In this document: piece after piece, positions 46,201-50,765 of the stretch
How positions within the stretch are numbered: position 1 is the stretch's first letter
Layout of the letters: each line of letters begins with the position of its first letter
Assembly (NCBI GenBank): GCA_002633025.1
Contig: NMRB01000174.1
Coordinates: 1 to 64,000 of the forward strand
Direction of reading: 5' to 3'
DNA: 64,000 nucleotides
Origin: Notospermus geniculatus
Taxonomy: Eukaryota; Nemertea; Pilidiophora; Heteronemertea; Lineidae
Notes under the pieces: generated by a model
Told to the model about the DNA's origin: nothing
Seen by the model: only the letters and a program-made list of their open reading frames with translations
The model's database searches: none
Program-made: the position numbers and the translations under genes

Positions 46201-47055
46201 CCAGTCTTTCAAGAAACATTTTTTTGAAAATGATGACAATTCATTCAGTGCATCACTTGATCCTTTCAGACTGTTCAGAGAACAGTCGGCCAGTAATTGA
46301 ACCTGCAGCCTCTTGGCTATGAGTCCCATGTTCAACTACTGTGCCATCACCCTCCCTAAACGATGGACTAAATTCTGAAACAGACTTCCCGAATAAACGA
46401 GGGAGGTTTATGATCATAAGGGTTAAGAAATCATTCCATCGGCATTCGACAGAACAATGGACACTAACGTCTCGCCGCCCATGATAATTACGAACGGGAG
46501 ACGATTGACCCTCCCGGCTGGCATCCCGCAATTAATTGTAATCAGACTTAATCAGGCGACATGACGGTTATTAATCCTTTGACCCTTGACCCTGGCCAGC
46601 GATCCGAGTCTACTGTGATCCGTTTCGAGTGTACGTTACACCGTATAGACCGTTCTCAAATTGACGTAAACAACAAAGATCTGCACACTTCTGCCGAAAT
46701 CTCAACCATAACCTCGGTCTGAAACTCAATGATGTGACGCAGACAACCCCACGACAGTGACTTCGAAGACGTTGCGTCAGACTCGACCATTGCTGAATCA
46801 TGGATGGCATCACGTCTCCCAGTTTCAGATCGAGGTTCTCGTTGAGATTTCGGCAGAAGTGCACAGATCTGCAAATTCAAGAATCATCTGTTTTGGTACA
46901 AAAGTATACCAACCTGTCCATTGCCAAAACGTCCCTGCGTCTCAACGAGTGTGATCACCGTCAAGTTGTACAAGTCAATCTGTAAGTACTCGTATGTGTC
47001 CGGTGTGATCGACGGTTTCGGACACCAGGCGCCACCATTTTTCTCTGTACGAATT
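9939..47055 (-). CDS. DDR: Discoidin-domain receptor tyrosine kinase gene, multi-exon, 5' end missing
   Basis: Eleven minus-strand exons splice in consistent phase into a receptor of roughly 870 residues plus a missing N-terminus; DDR proteins are usually about 850-920. Order: discoidin domain ([23 protein letters not shown]), discoidin-like domain ([23 protein letters not shown]), Pro/Thr-rich stalk, one membrane helix, long juxtamembrane region, tyrosine kinase ([27 protein letters not shown]). In the known family these are type I membrane receptors that bind fibrillar collagen and signal slowly by tyrosine phosphorylation. Each junction has gt..ag ends and a matching codon phase. The signal peptide and first discoidin residues were not found. 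One frame break lies in the transmembrane exon. Assignment to DDR1 or DDR2 is not possible; a single invertebrate DDR is likely. Confidence 0.95.
10473..10707 (-). CDS. DDR: DDR exon j: catalytic loop and activation segment
   Basis: The 235-nt exon encodes [60 protein letters not shown] and [26 protein letters not shown] is the catalytic loop, DFG binds magnesium, and the activation loop keeps the three-tyrosine pattern LY..DYY followed by RAVLPIRWM. The acceptor follows ctccag; the donor is gtgagt after a Leu codon at phase 0. A continuous open frame passes through the 201-nt intron that follows, but that stretch has no family similarity, whereas splicing restores LLGKFT. Confidence 0.97.
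10850..11108 (-). mobile_element. tRNA-derived SINE (family A), in a kinase-domain intron
   Basis: On the minus strand this copy carries a tRNA-like head (box B region near 11040), then the family body (CATATGGGATTAATC, TGGGACAGTAAGCC, CCAAGTGAGGAACATGAG, AGCTTGAGATGGCC) and a tail ending GGCTTCAACCCTGATG. It makes up about 60% of the 431-nt intron between exons i and j and stops some 30 bases from the exon i donor. Same family as the copies at 27.4, 29.7, 41.4, 45.1, 60.3 and 61.1 kb. Confidence 0.85.
11139..11342 (-). CDS. DDR: DDR exon i: alpha-C helix, hinge and kinase insert
   Basis: The 204-nt exon encodes [40 protein letters not shown], then [36 protein letters not shown] carries the alpha-C glutamate. 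EYM-x-x-GDLNQF is the DDR hinge. The gatekeeper position reads Val (VIVEYM), where vertebrate DDR1/2 have Thr (MITEYM or MITDYM). The exon ends AG before gtaggt and joins C from the next exon to make Ser. A SINE occupies most of the following intron. Confidence 0.95.
11749..11876 (-). CDS. DDR: DDR exon h: kinase N-lobe with catalytic lysine
   Basis: The 128-nt exon encodes [20 protein letters not shown], then [20 protein letters not shown] and QA. GE-VHLCEA continues the P-loop strand exactly as in DDR1/2. VAVK holds the beta-3 lysine that anchors ATP. The acidic linker between the strands (FLGDDF) matches the typical DDR insert. Acceptor ttccag, donor gtgggt; the last two bases pair with the first base of the next exon to make Arg. 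Confidence 0.94.
12025..12044 (+). repeat. Interstitial telomere-like (AACCCT)3
   Basis: Three perfect copies of AACCCT plus AA stand immediately beside a tRNA-like element. Too short to mean a telomere; it may be the simple-repeat tail of that element. Confidence 0.7.
12054..12125 (-). repeat. tRNA-like element (SINE head), in a DDR intron
   Basis: Minus strand: A box TGGCTGGATGG, CCTGC/GCGGG stem around CTTGCCG, box B GAGTTCGATTCCC. No matching acceptor stem. Confidence 0.55.
12373..12701 (-). CDS. DDR: DDR exon g: distal juxtamembrane region and glycine-rich loop
   Basis: The 329-nt exon follows acceptor gtttcag and ends GAG before gtaggt. It encodes [18 protein letters not shown], a Met/Ala/Pro stretch, [39 protein letters not shown], then [19 protein letters not shown]. 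The block (A/S)DI-LQGV-GGN-YAVP followed by [15 protein letters not shown] is diagnostic of DDR kinases. Tyrosines in EYAIP, PYQK, FYAT and VYAVP are candidate docking sites after phosphorylation (inference). The GEGQFG loop binds ATP phosphates. Confidence 0.95.
12849..12938. mobile_element. Palindromic element (family R), in a DDR intron
   Basis: Shows aagactagtaaatgctttta at the left and agtaaagcatttacaagtc at the right, separated by cactagccatctctgtgcaa. Lies in the intron between exons f and g. Confidence 0.65.
14076..14506 (-). CDS. DDR: DDR exon f: transmembrane helix and juxtamembrane region, with a frame break
   Basis: Starting after a gcag acceptor it encodes [19 protein letters not shown], then the helix [20 protein letters not shown] ending in GIIWRQR, then [19 protein letters not shown]. 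The stop-transfer Arg residues follow the helix. This frame runs into TAG near 14172. A second frame resumes as [20 protein letters not shown], then [14 protein letters not shown], and ends ACAG before gtatac in phase with the next exon. The exon is 431 nt, not a length that preserves frame. Removing 44 nt (14184-14227) or 32 nt (14196-14227), both with gt..ag ends, restores phase. An assembly indel is the alternative. Confidence 0.85.
14184..14227 (-). other. Candidate 44-nt micro-intron (or indel site) in exon f
   Basis: On the minus strand the segment begins gtaaca after AACG and ends gagtcag before ATCGCG. Splicing joins G to AT as an Asp codon and moves the reading from the frame that stops to the frame that continues. 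An internal cag at 14196-14198 offers a 32-nt version with the same phase. Introns this short are below the usual minimum for most animals, so a one-base deletion or two-base insertion in the assembly is at least as likely. Confidence 0.35.
14857..15068. mobile_element. Palindromic MITE (family Q), copy B, in a DDR intron
   Basis: Starts ttaactcatctgcccccag and ends cctgggggcagatgagt. Internal sequence is highly similar to the copy at 7.1 kb. Lies in the intron between stalk exon e and transmembrane exon f. Confidence 0.82.
16121..16215. mobile_element. Palindromic element (family R), in a DDR intron
   Basis: Left caaagtctagtaaatgcttt; right ggaagtaaaggcatttactg. The middle gggccatccaatgcatttgt matches the family centre loosely. 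Confidence 0.62.
16836..16925 (-). CDS. DDR: DDR exon e: Pro/Thr-rich extracellular stalk
   Basis: The 90-nt exon encodes [20 protein letters not shown] followed by ITPLFHPEV, a short Pro/Thr-rich linker with one N-glycosylation sequon (NFT), between the DLD and the membrane helix. The acceptor follows ttacag; the first two bases complete a Glu codon begun in exon d. Two donors are possible: gtatga after base 16836 (phase 1, matches the cag acceptor of the next exon), or gtgtgt four bases earlier in the transcript (phase 0, which would need the next exon to start at ATC). The first is preferred because acceptor and phase agree. A second copy lies at 17553-17636. Confidence 0.8.
16847..17557 (-). 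repeat. Tandem duplication, copy 1 (intact stalk exon side)
   Basis: Copy 1 starts tggaataaagg and ends catacttcgc. It contains the complete stalk exon e (minus its last few bases), intron sequence interrupted by a 181-bp MITE, and an orphan piece of the DLD exon 3' end at 17486-17557 with its own gtaagg donor but no acceptor. Without the MITE it is about 528 bp. It is similar to copy 2 along its length, with many substitutions and small indels in intron sequence but near identity in the exon parts. Confidence 0.9.
17016..17196. mobile_element. TA-flanked MITE inside duplication copy 1
   Basis: The 181-bp element has terminal inverted repeats of over 30 bp. The left end reads gggtttagaaatcaaacgat and the right end is its complement, differing by one inserted base. 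It is flanked by TA on both sides, as expected for a Tc1/mariner-type target duplication. The paralogous copy at about 17718-17735 lacks the insertion. No coding capacity. Confidence 0.8.
17553..17636 (-). CDS. DDR: Candidate duplicated stalk exon (in-frame cassette)
   Basis: This is the second copy of the stalk exon. It keeps the same acceptor (attacag then AGCCTG), but the duplication breakpoint cut off its original 3' end and fused it to a piece of the DLD exon. At the fusion the sequence reads CCAGCGAA then gtatgt, a strong donor consensus. Using it gives an 84-nt exon entering and leaving in phase 1, adding 28 residues ([20 protein letters not shown] then ITPLFQR). Reading on without that donor meets TGA two codons later, after ATG. 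Usage is inferred only. It could instead be a non-functional relic. Confidence 0.4.
17558..18056 (-). repeat. Tandem duplication, copy 2
   Basis: Copy 2 abuts copy 1 directly. It begins with the same tggaataaagg and ends in the native DLD exon at catacttcgc. It lacks the MITE, so it shows the pre-insertion sequence. Its stalk exon keeps the acceptor but not the original donor. The shared tgg at the breakpoint suggests microhomology or unequal exchange. Confidence 0.9.
17984..18514 (-). CDS. DDR: DDR exon d: discoidin-like (DS-like) domain
   Basis: The 531-nt exon (2 + 176 codons + 1) runs from acceptor gctttcag to donor gtaagg. It encodes the whole [23 protein letters not shown], then [46 protein letters not shown], and finally [14 protein letters not shown]. 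The order of motifs matches vertebrate DDR DLDs. Only one cysteine (FHCNN) is visible; the later cysteines of vertebrate DLDs are replaced (for example [11 protein letters not shown]), so the usual DLD disulfide appears absent. The last ~70 nt of this exon are also present as an orphan copy at 17486-17557 through a tandem duplication. Confidence 0.95.
19616..19803 (+). repeat. Dispersed repeat (family S), copy 1
   Basis: Shares with 43141-43330 the blocks ggtgcttgtcgcaggtgatc, attggtcattagtttactca, tcactgctgtccactactat and gagatgtacatttcagctgc, at roughly 90% identity. Not palindromic, no coding sense. Confidence 0.85.
20272..20349 (+). repeat. 39-bp tandem duplication next to exon c
   Basis: attgagacaagttctgttaa followed by agggactatactgcattac is repeated once with a single change (gtt to gct). 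It lies about 90 bases past the exon c donor. Confidence 0.9.
20443..20590 (-). CDS. DDR: DDR exon c: C-terminal part of discoidin domain
   Basis: The 148-nt exon starts at phase 0 after gtttcag and ends with one base of a split Asp codon before gtaagg. It encodes [20 protein letters not shown], then [20 protein letters not shown] and [12 protein letters not shown](I/V)AR-VRF-P and [10 protein letters not shown] are hallmark DDR discoidin sequences. The two cysteines are the partners that close the discoidin fold in known structures. The donor region is a run of gaccttgacc repeats in the intron. Confidence 0.95.
22188..22325 (+). repeat. Imperfect ~40-bp tandem repeat, C-rich
   Basis: Units contain gagcacccacccc followed by aagtgcgg or aagtgtgg (22200, 22275, 22315). 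Divergent, about three units. Confidence 0.65.
22965..23545 (+). repeat. 20-bp minisatellite, about 28 units
   Basis: The unit is taccttacagcaaggactgc with small changes (acacc for acagc, gtt for acct). Period is a strict 20 bp over almost 600 bp. Since 20 is not a multiple of 3, all frames stay open and give long repetitive open frames that are not genes. It lies in the large DDR intron. Confidence 0.95.
24277..24515. mobile_element. Palindromic MITE (family P), copy 3
   Basis: Starts atagactcttcgtaaac and ends atttgagaatcgtctata. Core contains gcacttccgccgaaacctca and tttcagatcgaggttctggt. Lies in the large DDR intron. Confidence 0.87.
26640..26706 (-). repeat. tRNA-like element
   Basis: Minus strand: GAGGTGGTATAGCGTTGG, then CCTGGTTCAAATCACC (box B). 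The anticodon stem is not convincing. Confidence 0.45.
27439..27496 (-). mobile_element. Truncated SINE (family A) 3' end
   Basis: Only the tail region is present: on the minus strand GATGGCTTC, then TACTTACCAGGGCCAATAAT, then GCTATGGCTTCAGCC. The tRNA-like head is missing, as expected from 5' truncation during target-primed insertion. Confidence 0.75.
27672..27936 (+). repeat. 23-bp minisatellite, about 11 units, ending at an assembly gap
   Basis: The unit is cccatatagtatctgggtaggta, with cag/tag and gca/gta variants. It ends at an n (27937), followed by a run of about 13 C, so the true length is uncertain. Confidence 0.93.
29736..29987 (+). mobile_element. Full-length SINE (family A)
   Basis: The head reads gagcctcaatagcctagtgg, a tRNA-like A box, then box B gggttcaaaccccgggcc. 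The body contains catatgggattaatcatccc and ccatgcaagtgaggagcatg; the tail ends gctatggcttggccctgatg. One of the best-preserved copies. Confidence 0.87.
30909..30909. other. Assembly gap marker (n)
   Basis: A single n within catgngctc. Other n positions are 9884, 27937, 40012 and 43133; four of the five sit at or beside repeats. Confidence 0.9.
31530..31656. mobile_element. Palindromic element (family R), best copy
   Basis: Ends caatgggtcatatgaataaa and tttattcctatgacccaatg are inverted; inner parts gactagcaaatgcttttact and aagtaaaagaatttactag also pair. Related pieces occur at 12849-12938 and 16121-16215. Confidence 0.78.
32129..32356 (+). repeat. 23-bp minisatellite, about 10 units, resembling MITE Q ends
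   Basis: The unit tctcctggtttgagcagacg plus gca recurs with few changes. The core ggtttgagcagac followed by atct also occurs in the right inverted repeat of MITE family Q (complement of 7280-7324 and of 15020-15060). Confidence 0.92.
34188..34268 (+). repeat. ~26-bp tandem repeat, three units
   Basis: aggtatttcaaatcccttac plus ctttaa recurs three times with small indels. Confidence 0.88.
36040..36128 (-). mobile_element. SINE family B fragment
   Basis: On the minus strand box B GGGTTCAAATCC is followed by TGTGATAGAGTGATCAGGA and a terminal GGTTTCCCCCTGCAT, the same order as at 41.08 kb. Confidence 0.5.
36851..36966. repeat. Near-perfect hairpin with ~45-bp arms
   Basis: Left arm gttggagctaccatt, ttagccaaagtaaagaaaa, ctattgttc; right arm gaacaatag, cttttctttactttggctaa, aatggtagctccaac. 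The loop is about 8 bases. A small MITE or foldback element; arms this similar suggest recent origin. Confidence 0.8.
37012..37075 (+). repeat. tRNA-like element
   Basis: ggggtagtggtaagag (A box) and caggttcaattctcag (box B) at tRNA spacing; no paired acceptor stem. Confidence 0.5.
37183..37345. mobile_element. Second copy of the CAGGGGCGGATCC element, right end lost
   Basis: Starts caggggcagatccaggattt and matches the 57.24-kb copy through cagatttgttggccgaaaag and gtgcaccccca, but lacks the terminal ggatccgc..cctg. Confidence 0.68.
38806..39297 (+). repeat. Higher-order tandem repeat: ~37-bp subunits in 150-bp blocks
   Basis: Four variants alternate: taaccctcagtgatctaaat, acctcagtgatccaatagga, acccctcagtgatcaaatag and a gaaacctcag variant. 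The block start taaccctcag recurs at 38811, 38961 and 39111, exactly 150 bp apart. Adjacent blocks are much more alike than neighbouring subunits, a true higher-order structure of about three blocks plus a partial. Confidence 0.9.
39632..40352. mobile_element. Tc1/mariner-like element with 340-bp IR/DR-type inverted repeats
   Basis: Two inverted arms (39632-39971 and 40013-40352), each 340 bp, differ at only one position I could find (gaggcaatc against gaagcaatc). Ends read CAGTATCACCAAAAATTATT. Flanking TA occurs on both sides. Inside each arm a 22-nt sequence at the outer end (39640-39661) is repeated exactly at 39813-39834, spaced 173 bp, the outer/inner direct-repeat plan of IR/DR Tc1 elements. 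The 40-base centre ends in an n at 40012, so internal sequence, possibly a transposase gene, may be missing. The mirrored 74-codon open frames in both arms are not similar to any transposase I know. Confidence 0.85.
40360..40598. mobile_element. Palindromic MITE (family P), copy 4
   Basis: Starts cagaccattctcgaattcac and ends aatttgagaacggtctg. It lies only about 7 bases beyond the Tc1-like element ending at 40352. Confidence 0.88.
41080..41235 (+). mobile_element. tRNA-derived SINE (family B) with a conserved core
   Basis: The head contains gagtggtacagtgcaaac (A box region) and gggttcaatccccattcgg (box B). The body has tgatagagagggcaact and gtttcctcctgcagtacatt. The last block, complement aatg(c)aggaggaaac, recurs near 20.92, 36.05 and 50.41 kb. 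Confidence 0.65.
41347..41597 (-). mobile_element. SINE (family A)
   Basis: Minus-strand copy with tail next to 41347 and tRNA-like head ending at gagccctgatagcctagtgg near 41597. Internal box B is degraded (CAGGTCCTGCGTTTGAATCC). Orientation is the same as the DDR gene. Confidence 0.87.
42622..42878. mobile_element. Palindromic MITE (family P), copy 5
   Basis: Starts atagaccgttctcaaattga and ends tttgagaatggttta. Core includes ctcaaccacaaccacaacct, a local 6-bp expansion relative to other copies. Confidence 0.88.
43141..43330 (+). repeat. Dispersed repeat (family S), copy 2, beginning at an assembly gap
   Basis: Copy of the 19.6-kb element in the same orientation: ggcacttgtcgcaggtgatc, gagatgtacatttcagctat, ttaaccctttcctcgg. 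An n at 43133 lies a few bases before it. It ends some 95 bases from DDR exon b. Confidence 0.85.
43427..43516 (-). CDS. DDR: DDR exon b: discoidin domain beta-strand segment
   Basis: The exon is exactly 90 nt, phase 0 at both ends, with acceptor tttcag and donor gtaggt. It encodes [17 protein letters not shown] followed by [13 protein letters not shown]. This aligns with the DDR segment that reads YKINYSRDG..W..WRNR in vertebrates. The usual Trp-x-x-Trp is replaced here by Phe-Ile-Arg-Phe, so the aromatic character is kept. It is isolated: 3.4 kb from the upstream exon and 22.8 kb from the next one. A 20-bp minisatellite starts about 40 bases beyond its acceptor side. Confidence 0.88.
43556..44066 (+). 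repeat. 20-bp minisatellite, about 25 units, sharing a core with the 22.97-kb array
   Basis: The typical unit is taccctatggccaaatcttt. The first and last units read taccttacagcaaaatgttt and taccttacagccaaaac, close to the start of the 22.97-kb unit. It begins some 40 bases from DDR exon b, in the intron toward exon a. Confidence 0.93.
45131..45380 (+). mobile_element. SINE (family A)
   Basis: Begins gagccctgatagccaagtgg, contains box B-like gatttgaatccagcctgggc, the catatgggattaatcatccc block and the shared tail ending cggccctgatggg. Full length. Confidence 0.87.
46268..46352 (-). repeat. tRNA-like element
   Basis: Minus strand: GAGGGTGATGGCACAGTAG and GCAGGTTCAATTACTG. Degenerate. Confidence 0.42.
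46643..46893. mobile_element. Palindromic MITE (family P), copy 6, beside exon a
   Basis: Starts atagaccgttctcaaattga and ends with diverged aattcaagaatcatctg. The right end lies about 20 bases from the donor of DDR exon a (46914), inside the intron. Confidence 0.87.
46914..47055 (-). CDS. DDR: DDR exon a: central discoidin domain
   Basis: The 142-nt exon begins with the last base of a split codon after a pyrimidine-rich stretch ending tttcag, and ends at phase 0 before gttggt. It encodes [11 protein letters not shown], then [26 protein letters not shown]. This matches the DDR discoidin core, including the conserved Cys of GAWCP and the TQGR loop, whose Arg belongs to the collagen-binding face in human DDR2 (family knowledge). 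The donor GT follows a CAG codon. A palindromic MITE ends only about 20 bases into the next intron. An upstream exon supplying two bases of the first codon must exist but was not recognised. Confidence 0.92.
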
Positions 47056-49539
47056 CTGAAAGTAGACAAAAGACGGAACATGAGAGAGATGAGGCAAGGT
47101 AGTTTACGGTGATGACAAGGTCGATTGTACTCCACATTCAAGATGGACCAGGAGTAAAACATCTTCAAAACTTTAGAAAGTACTGGCAGCAAGATCTAAG
47201 CAATGGATCTTTATAATATTTCACAACATTTTCTTCTTCTGAGGTCTATTTTCGTCCTCGCTCAGGGCAGCTCCCCGAGCGATCCCAGTTTCTTTGTAGC
47301 TGAAAGGCTGCTGTTCAGAATGAGCGTAGGTTTGTTTTTGTGTTCCATAAACTGTGTGCTAGCCCCTGGGGAAGAGAGATGACAACCTACTTGAATAATT
47401 CATGTTCTTCTATCATGATATCAGTTTCGTTATTTGTATACCTTGATGGTTTTGGATTTGAAAACCATACATATAAGTGGTGTTTGGTTATACTTGAGTA
47501 AACGAAGTTTGTAGGTAAGCATCAAATATAGATAACAGTGTGTAAATTATGAAGAGATGGGATGTCAATGGCCTTTTACACAAGTTACGAGTATTTGAGT
47601 TTGGTTTTTTCTCAAGTTAAAAGTGATTCTGATCATATGAACAAGAGGCCCATGGGCCTGGCGCTCAGCTGATATTTGAGCCCTAGGTTTGATATACCGG
47701 TAAGGCATGTACGGGGTACTGCAGCCTAAAAGGAAGGTTTTGTAGTGGGTGATATAAAATTTTATTCACCAAGTGTACCTCAGTAATTCAGACCTCAGAT
47801 TGGTTAAATGAAATGTGGAGAAATGTTAAGATTAGCTTTTTTAATAATTCATAAACATGATAATTAAAATCTATTGTTTTTATTCCCCTTAAGGAATATT
47901 TCCAGCATCTACATGACAAGATACAACATTTAGCAAACACACCCACAGATAAACACAAACTTTAATCAGAAGTAAAGTTACCTTGAAGTTAAAATAACTG
48001 GAATTCCAATGCCAGTATAAATACGCCCAGTTAAATATCAAACTTTAAGTTGCATTTTTGTAAATTTCAAATCAGGAATTGATCAATAAATGAACACTGC
48101 CTCCAGGTGTTGTCAATTTCATAAAGAAAATCTTGGTCAGAACAATTCAACTTGGACAAAGAGTGTGATTTAGACCAAAGAATTGAAATTTGAAACAAAA
48201 TGTTTGTGGCTAGCTAAAGATGAGTCCAATATCACCACACTGCGCTTCAACTGTTGTGAAAACTGACTCAAACAGTCGACTCAAGAAATTTTTCACGAAG
48301 TCTTTTTGTTGTTGTGTAGAATTTATGACAGGAGGCCAAGAGCAGTTAGATCAGGATTACAAAGGTCTCATCCAGGCCCCACCCTGAAGCAAATTCAAAT
48401 ACAGCGATTGAAATTGAAGATTTATTCCGCAAACGAAAAAACCTTGCAGAGAGCGACAAAACAAAGCTTTGTGATCAGAGGTGAAGTGTGACAACAGGTG
48501 GAAGTTTTGGACCCTGGAACTGACTACCAAACAGTTCTCACTAAAACTACCCCTGGCCTTTGCAGGGACGCAAATGGTATAATCAGAGAGTGCTCCACGA
48601 GAGCTTTCCAAAGAGTGGTAATGTCAGGAGGTTTCTTGAATGGTTCAATCACTGCACCAATTGGAGCTGTCAGTGAGTTGACCAATAGGTGTCACTACGG
48701 CCCGATTCAATGCCTACAGCAGACTCATTCATTCTTGATCCAGCACCAATGCAAAGTTTCGCTAGAACTTTGCTGCCATCTTTTGCAAATGATCAGCAAC
48801 TGCTCCCCATAAGATTTCCAAGGAGTGGTCCTGTCATGATGTTTCCAGGACGGTTCAATCATTTCACCAATGGTACTGGTCATGTCACATGGTTGCAATG
48901 GCATCATCTAATAGTGCTCTTAGAGAGCTTTCCAATGATGGCCATTCATCCGTTTCCAACTCAATCCACAGGTGATAAAGGAGAGATGAAAAGAATGACC
49001 ATCTGAACAGACCCAAGGGAAAACTAAATATAAATACCATCCATAATGATTATCGTATTTTATGATAAATAATCACTATTTTATTGGTATCCATTTGTAA
49101 CATTGACAGATTGTTCATCCTCTGATGCGTTCATTAAAACACAAACATTTCACAACAATACGATCGTCCATTTCAATTGCTCCCCCTGACACGGTCATTT
49201 TTCATCACCGACGATGCATCATCCGCCGTAACATACGGCAACAGGCTCTGCCATCTTGGAAATAAAGATAAAGCACGACGGGTGATTACGGGACGACGCC
49301 GTAGCTCTAGTTGTCGCTGATCGGATGCAACAAGTGAATTCTGCGGGGAAATCAAGGGTTAGCCACAGACATACTTAGCGATTTATGCCCGCTCCCGGGA
49401 ATAGTAGACTCGATCGGCGAAATTAAGTTCAGAGAGACTCGCTAATGAAGACAGGCGTGCATTGTGGGTAACATCGTAAACGAGTTGTACGATGGCAAGT
49501 TAGTCTTGCACAAGGCAGAAGTCTTGCACAAGGTAGAAG

Positions 49540-49807
49540 TAAAGTGCTTTTCAGAATGTCCGGTCATTTTTGCACTCATTTTACCTTGCAATGGAACCTA
49601 ACCACAAACCACAAATTGGGCAATAACGTGTGCATGTCAATTCACGGTTGACCGACTTCTAATAGGACCTTGTTCAGGTCTATACTCTGATTCAAGATAG
49701 TCATGCAATCATGCACACGTAATTGGCCCATTTGTGGTTTGTGGTTAGGTTCCATTGCAAGGTAAAATGAGTGCAAAAATGACTGGACATTCTGAAAAGC
49801 ACTTTAT
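49540..49807. mobile_element. Hairpin element with ~105-bp inverted arms
   Basis: Left arm aaagtgcttttcagaatgtc, tgcactcattttaccttgca, ggaacctaaccacaaaccac; right arm is its complement ending tctgaaaagcacttta. The middle is about 60 bases. Arms are nearly identical. Non-coding. Confidence 0.82.
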
Positions 49808-49977
49808 ATGGTTCTATAGTCGGTGAAATTAACCAAAATGTTCAGCGTATTAGGACAATGAAATTCATGGTCACAGCTCCGGTAATTTTATTAAGTCAAA
49901 GCCAGATTTAGTTGAGGAACTTCTTTGAAACATTTGTAGTCGAACCCTAGATGTCCTCCTCCAATTTGGTCAGGCTG

Positions 49978-50045
49978 GTGCAGTGCAACCTTGATGCCTT
50001 TCTCCTCTGAGGATCCAGGTTCGACCCCCACTCGCACCAGCCAGC
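49978..50045 (+). repeat. tRNA-like element
   Basis: gctggtgcagtgcaacc and ccaggttcgacccccac; starts ggctggtgc and ends gcaccagcc, so a hairpin closes it like an acceptor stem, but the cloverleaf is otherwise poor. Confidence 0.5.
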
Positions 50046-50687
50046 CTAGGAGCCTAAATCATCCCCCTCTCCAGTATATACAGATCTATTGCATGGGCGA
50101 CATCATGAATCATCAATATAACGTCATAAATATTCTTCCGGTCTCGTTGAAAGGTCAATCAGTGGTATGATATGCCTCAGTGACTCCCCCTGGGAGACAT
50201 TAACCGAATGATTGATGACTCATCGCGGAAGCTGAAGATGCAACAGGCATGGTGACGATACGGCAGGTAGCATCGATTCAACGCTACTTTGTGCCGAGAT
50301 TGAAAATTCTTCGATCACGCCGAGGAACAAGTGGTGATTCCGTTGTCAATCACTATCATGTTTTAACCCTTGGGTTCTAAGATCCCACACAGTTTTGTTC
50401 CCTTTAATATAATGCAGGAGGAAACTGCAGCAGAAACCACTATTTCTAGGCAGGAAGCCTTGATGTAACCTGATAAGTGGAGACTTACCGCAGTTAGAGG
50501 CCACCTGTTAGCCGTCCTAGAACTTCAAAAAATTTGATGGCACAGATGTAAACAATGGCCTCCACGTCATTGTGGATGAACGTTGTGGCATGCACTTCTT
50601 CCCTATGATGACAAATTCCATGATGTTCTAGAACTGTAACTGGCGGTGGCCTCTAACGGCAGTAAAGTTTCCCACTGGGTCTGATTG

Positions 50688-50765
50688 GATCGGGAATCAA
50701 ACCCACTACCTCGGAGGTGACAGTGCCGATACTTAACTATACCAATTTGATCAGAAATCAACCGT
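50688..50765 (-). repeat. tRNA-like element
   Basis: Minus strand: TGGTATAGTTAAGTATCGG and GGGTTTGATTCCCGATCC. SINE head candidate. Confidence 0.48.
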
